Shown here: one piece after another, positions 5,521 through 5,660 of the stretch | Numbering within the stretch: the first letter of the stretch is position 1 | Layout of the letters: every line of letters starts with the position of its first letter | DNA from: an uncultured bacterium | GTDB taxonomy: Bacteria > Actinomycetota > Coriobacteriia > Coriobacteriales > Coriobacteriaceae | Reading direction: 5' to 3' | NCBI GenBank assembly: GCA_958349055.1 | Contig: CATWBO010000056.1 | Span: 1 to 5,660, forward strand | Length of the DNA: 5,660 nucleotides | Notes under the pieces: generated by a model | What the model was told of the DNA's origin: nothing | Database searches by the model: none | The model's input: the letters and a program-made list of their open reading frames with translations, nothing else | Position numbers and translations under genes: made by a program

Positions 5521-5660
5521 CTACTCGGTCTGGCAATAAGGGAATCCGGGGCGGGGGCGAACCCAGACGTTCGTCGCGGAGTTGTAGTTGGCATTGCCGT
5601 TGTTGTTGACGTAGCACACGTTGGACGACGAGCCGCCCATGACGGAACGCAGCCACCAGT
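5521..5660 (-). repeat. DGR repeat, template repeat favoured (cut by window edge)
   Basis: The minus strand reads in frame WWLRSVMGGSSSNVC, then YVNNNGNANYNSATN, then VWVRPRP, the typical end of a C-type-lectin-fold DGR variable region. Eight Asn codons, seven of them AAC, are clustered in about 20 codons, the adenine-rich design that lets A-directed mutagenesis produce many residues. An exact (G/C)14 run (5546-5559) follows, like the IMH-type element at the 3' end of known repeats. The unmutated look of the Asn codons, the place directly before the RT, and the lack of any second copy in the window favour the template repeat. The alternative is the variable region itself. The repeat continues past the right edge. 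Confidence 0.62.
5521..5660 (-). CDS. Possible 3' end of a DGR target protein (partial)
   Basis: If the repeat is the variable region rather than the template, this is the last 45 codons of the target gene, ending GFPYCQTE and a TAG at 5521-5523. The target would be a tail-tip or receptor-binding protein with a C-type-lectin-like (formylglycine-generating-enzyme-type) C-terminal domain, fitting its place upstream of the XkdX and lysis genes. The frame is open to the window edge, which is compatible with a gene but also with a template copy of one. This entry and the template-repeat entry are alternatives for the same DNA. Confidence 0.4.
   Translation of the reverse strand, partial: WWLRSVMGGSSSNVCYVNNNGNANYNSATNVWVRPRPGFPYCQTE

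Noticed and set aside
5325..5594. An 89-codon minus-strand frame across the spacer
   Set aside because: Low-complexity composition, no ribosome binding site, and overlap with both the Asn-rich repeat frame and the RT start; it is not a credible Avd.

Overview
The window looks like the lytic end of an integrated siphophage-type prophage in a GC-rich, Gram-positive, probably gut-associated bacterium. A member of the Coriobacteriia is my guess, from the GC content and from the mix of a phi-LC3-type holin, an XkdX protein and a RhuM gene. This assignment is inference only.

Layout: positions 106-1113 (+) hold a complete RhuM-family gene. Positions 1114-1786 contain no gene. This stretch holds a perfect 14-bp inverted repeat, a tandem duplication of about 97 bp (each copy carrying a tRNA 3' end plus an intrinsic terminator), and a 47-nt 3' fragment of a tRNA-Lys(CTT) on the minus strand. 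The fragment is best read as the distal attachment site of the prophage, because the tRNA sequence stops abruptly inside the anticodon stem and phage genes begin on that side. Positions 1745-1779 carry the terminator of the phage late operon.

All phage genes lie on the minus strand, so transcription runs from the right edge of the window to the left: a DGR repeat (5521-5660), a spacer rich in hairpins (5338-5520), a reverse transcriptase (4141-5328), a small acidic protein (3644-3970), an XkdX protein (3462-3644), a membrane plus coiled-coil protein (3149-3460), a holin (2863-3138), a two-part endolysin (1906-2859) and a 36-aa membrane peptide (1787-1897). The genes below the RT are tightly packed and have good ribosome binding sites.

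The most interesting part is the diversity-generating retroelement (DGR). The RT has the YMDD active site and a DGR-like motif 4 (LGSEPNQ) instead of the usual QGxxxSP. Just upstream lies an Asn(AAC)-rich block that reads in frame as a C-type-lectin variable-region ending (WWLRS...VRP) and carries an exact (G/C)14 run. Its position directly before the RT, with no second copy in the window, favours the template repeat. The alternative is the variable 3' end of the target (tail tip) gene. The RT gene also has a G10 homopolymer near its 3' end, where slippage would swap the C-terminal tail.
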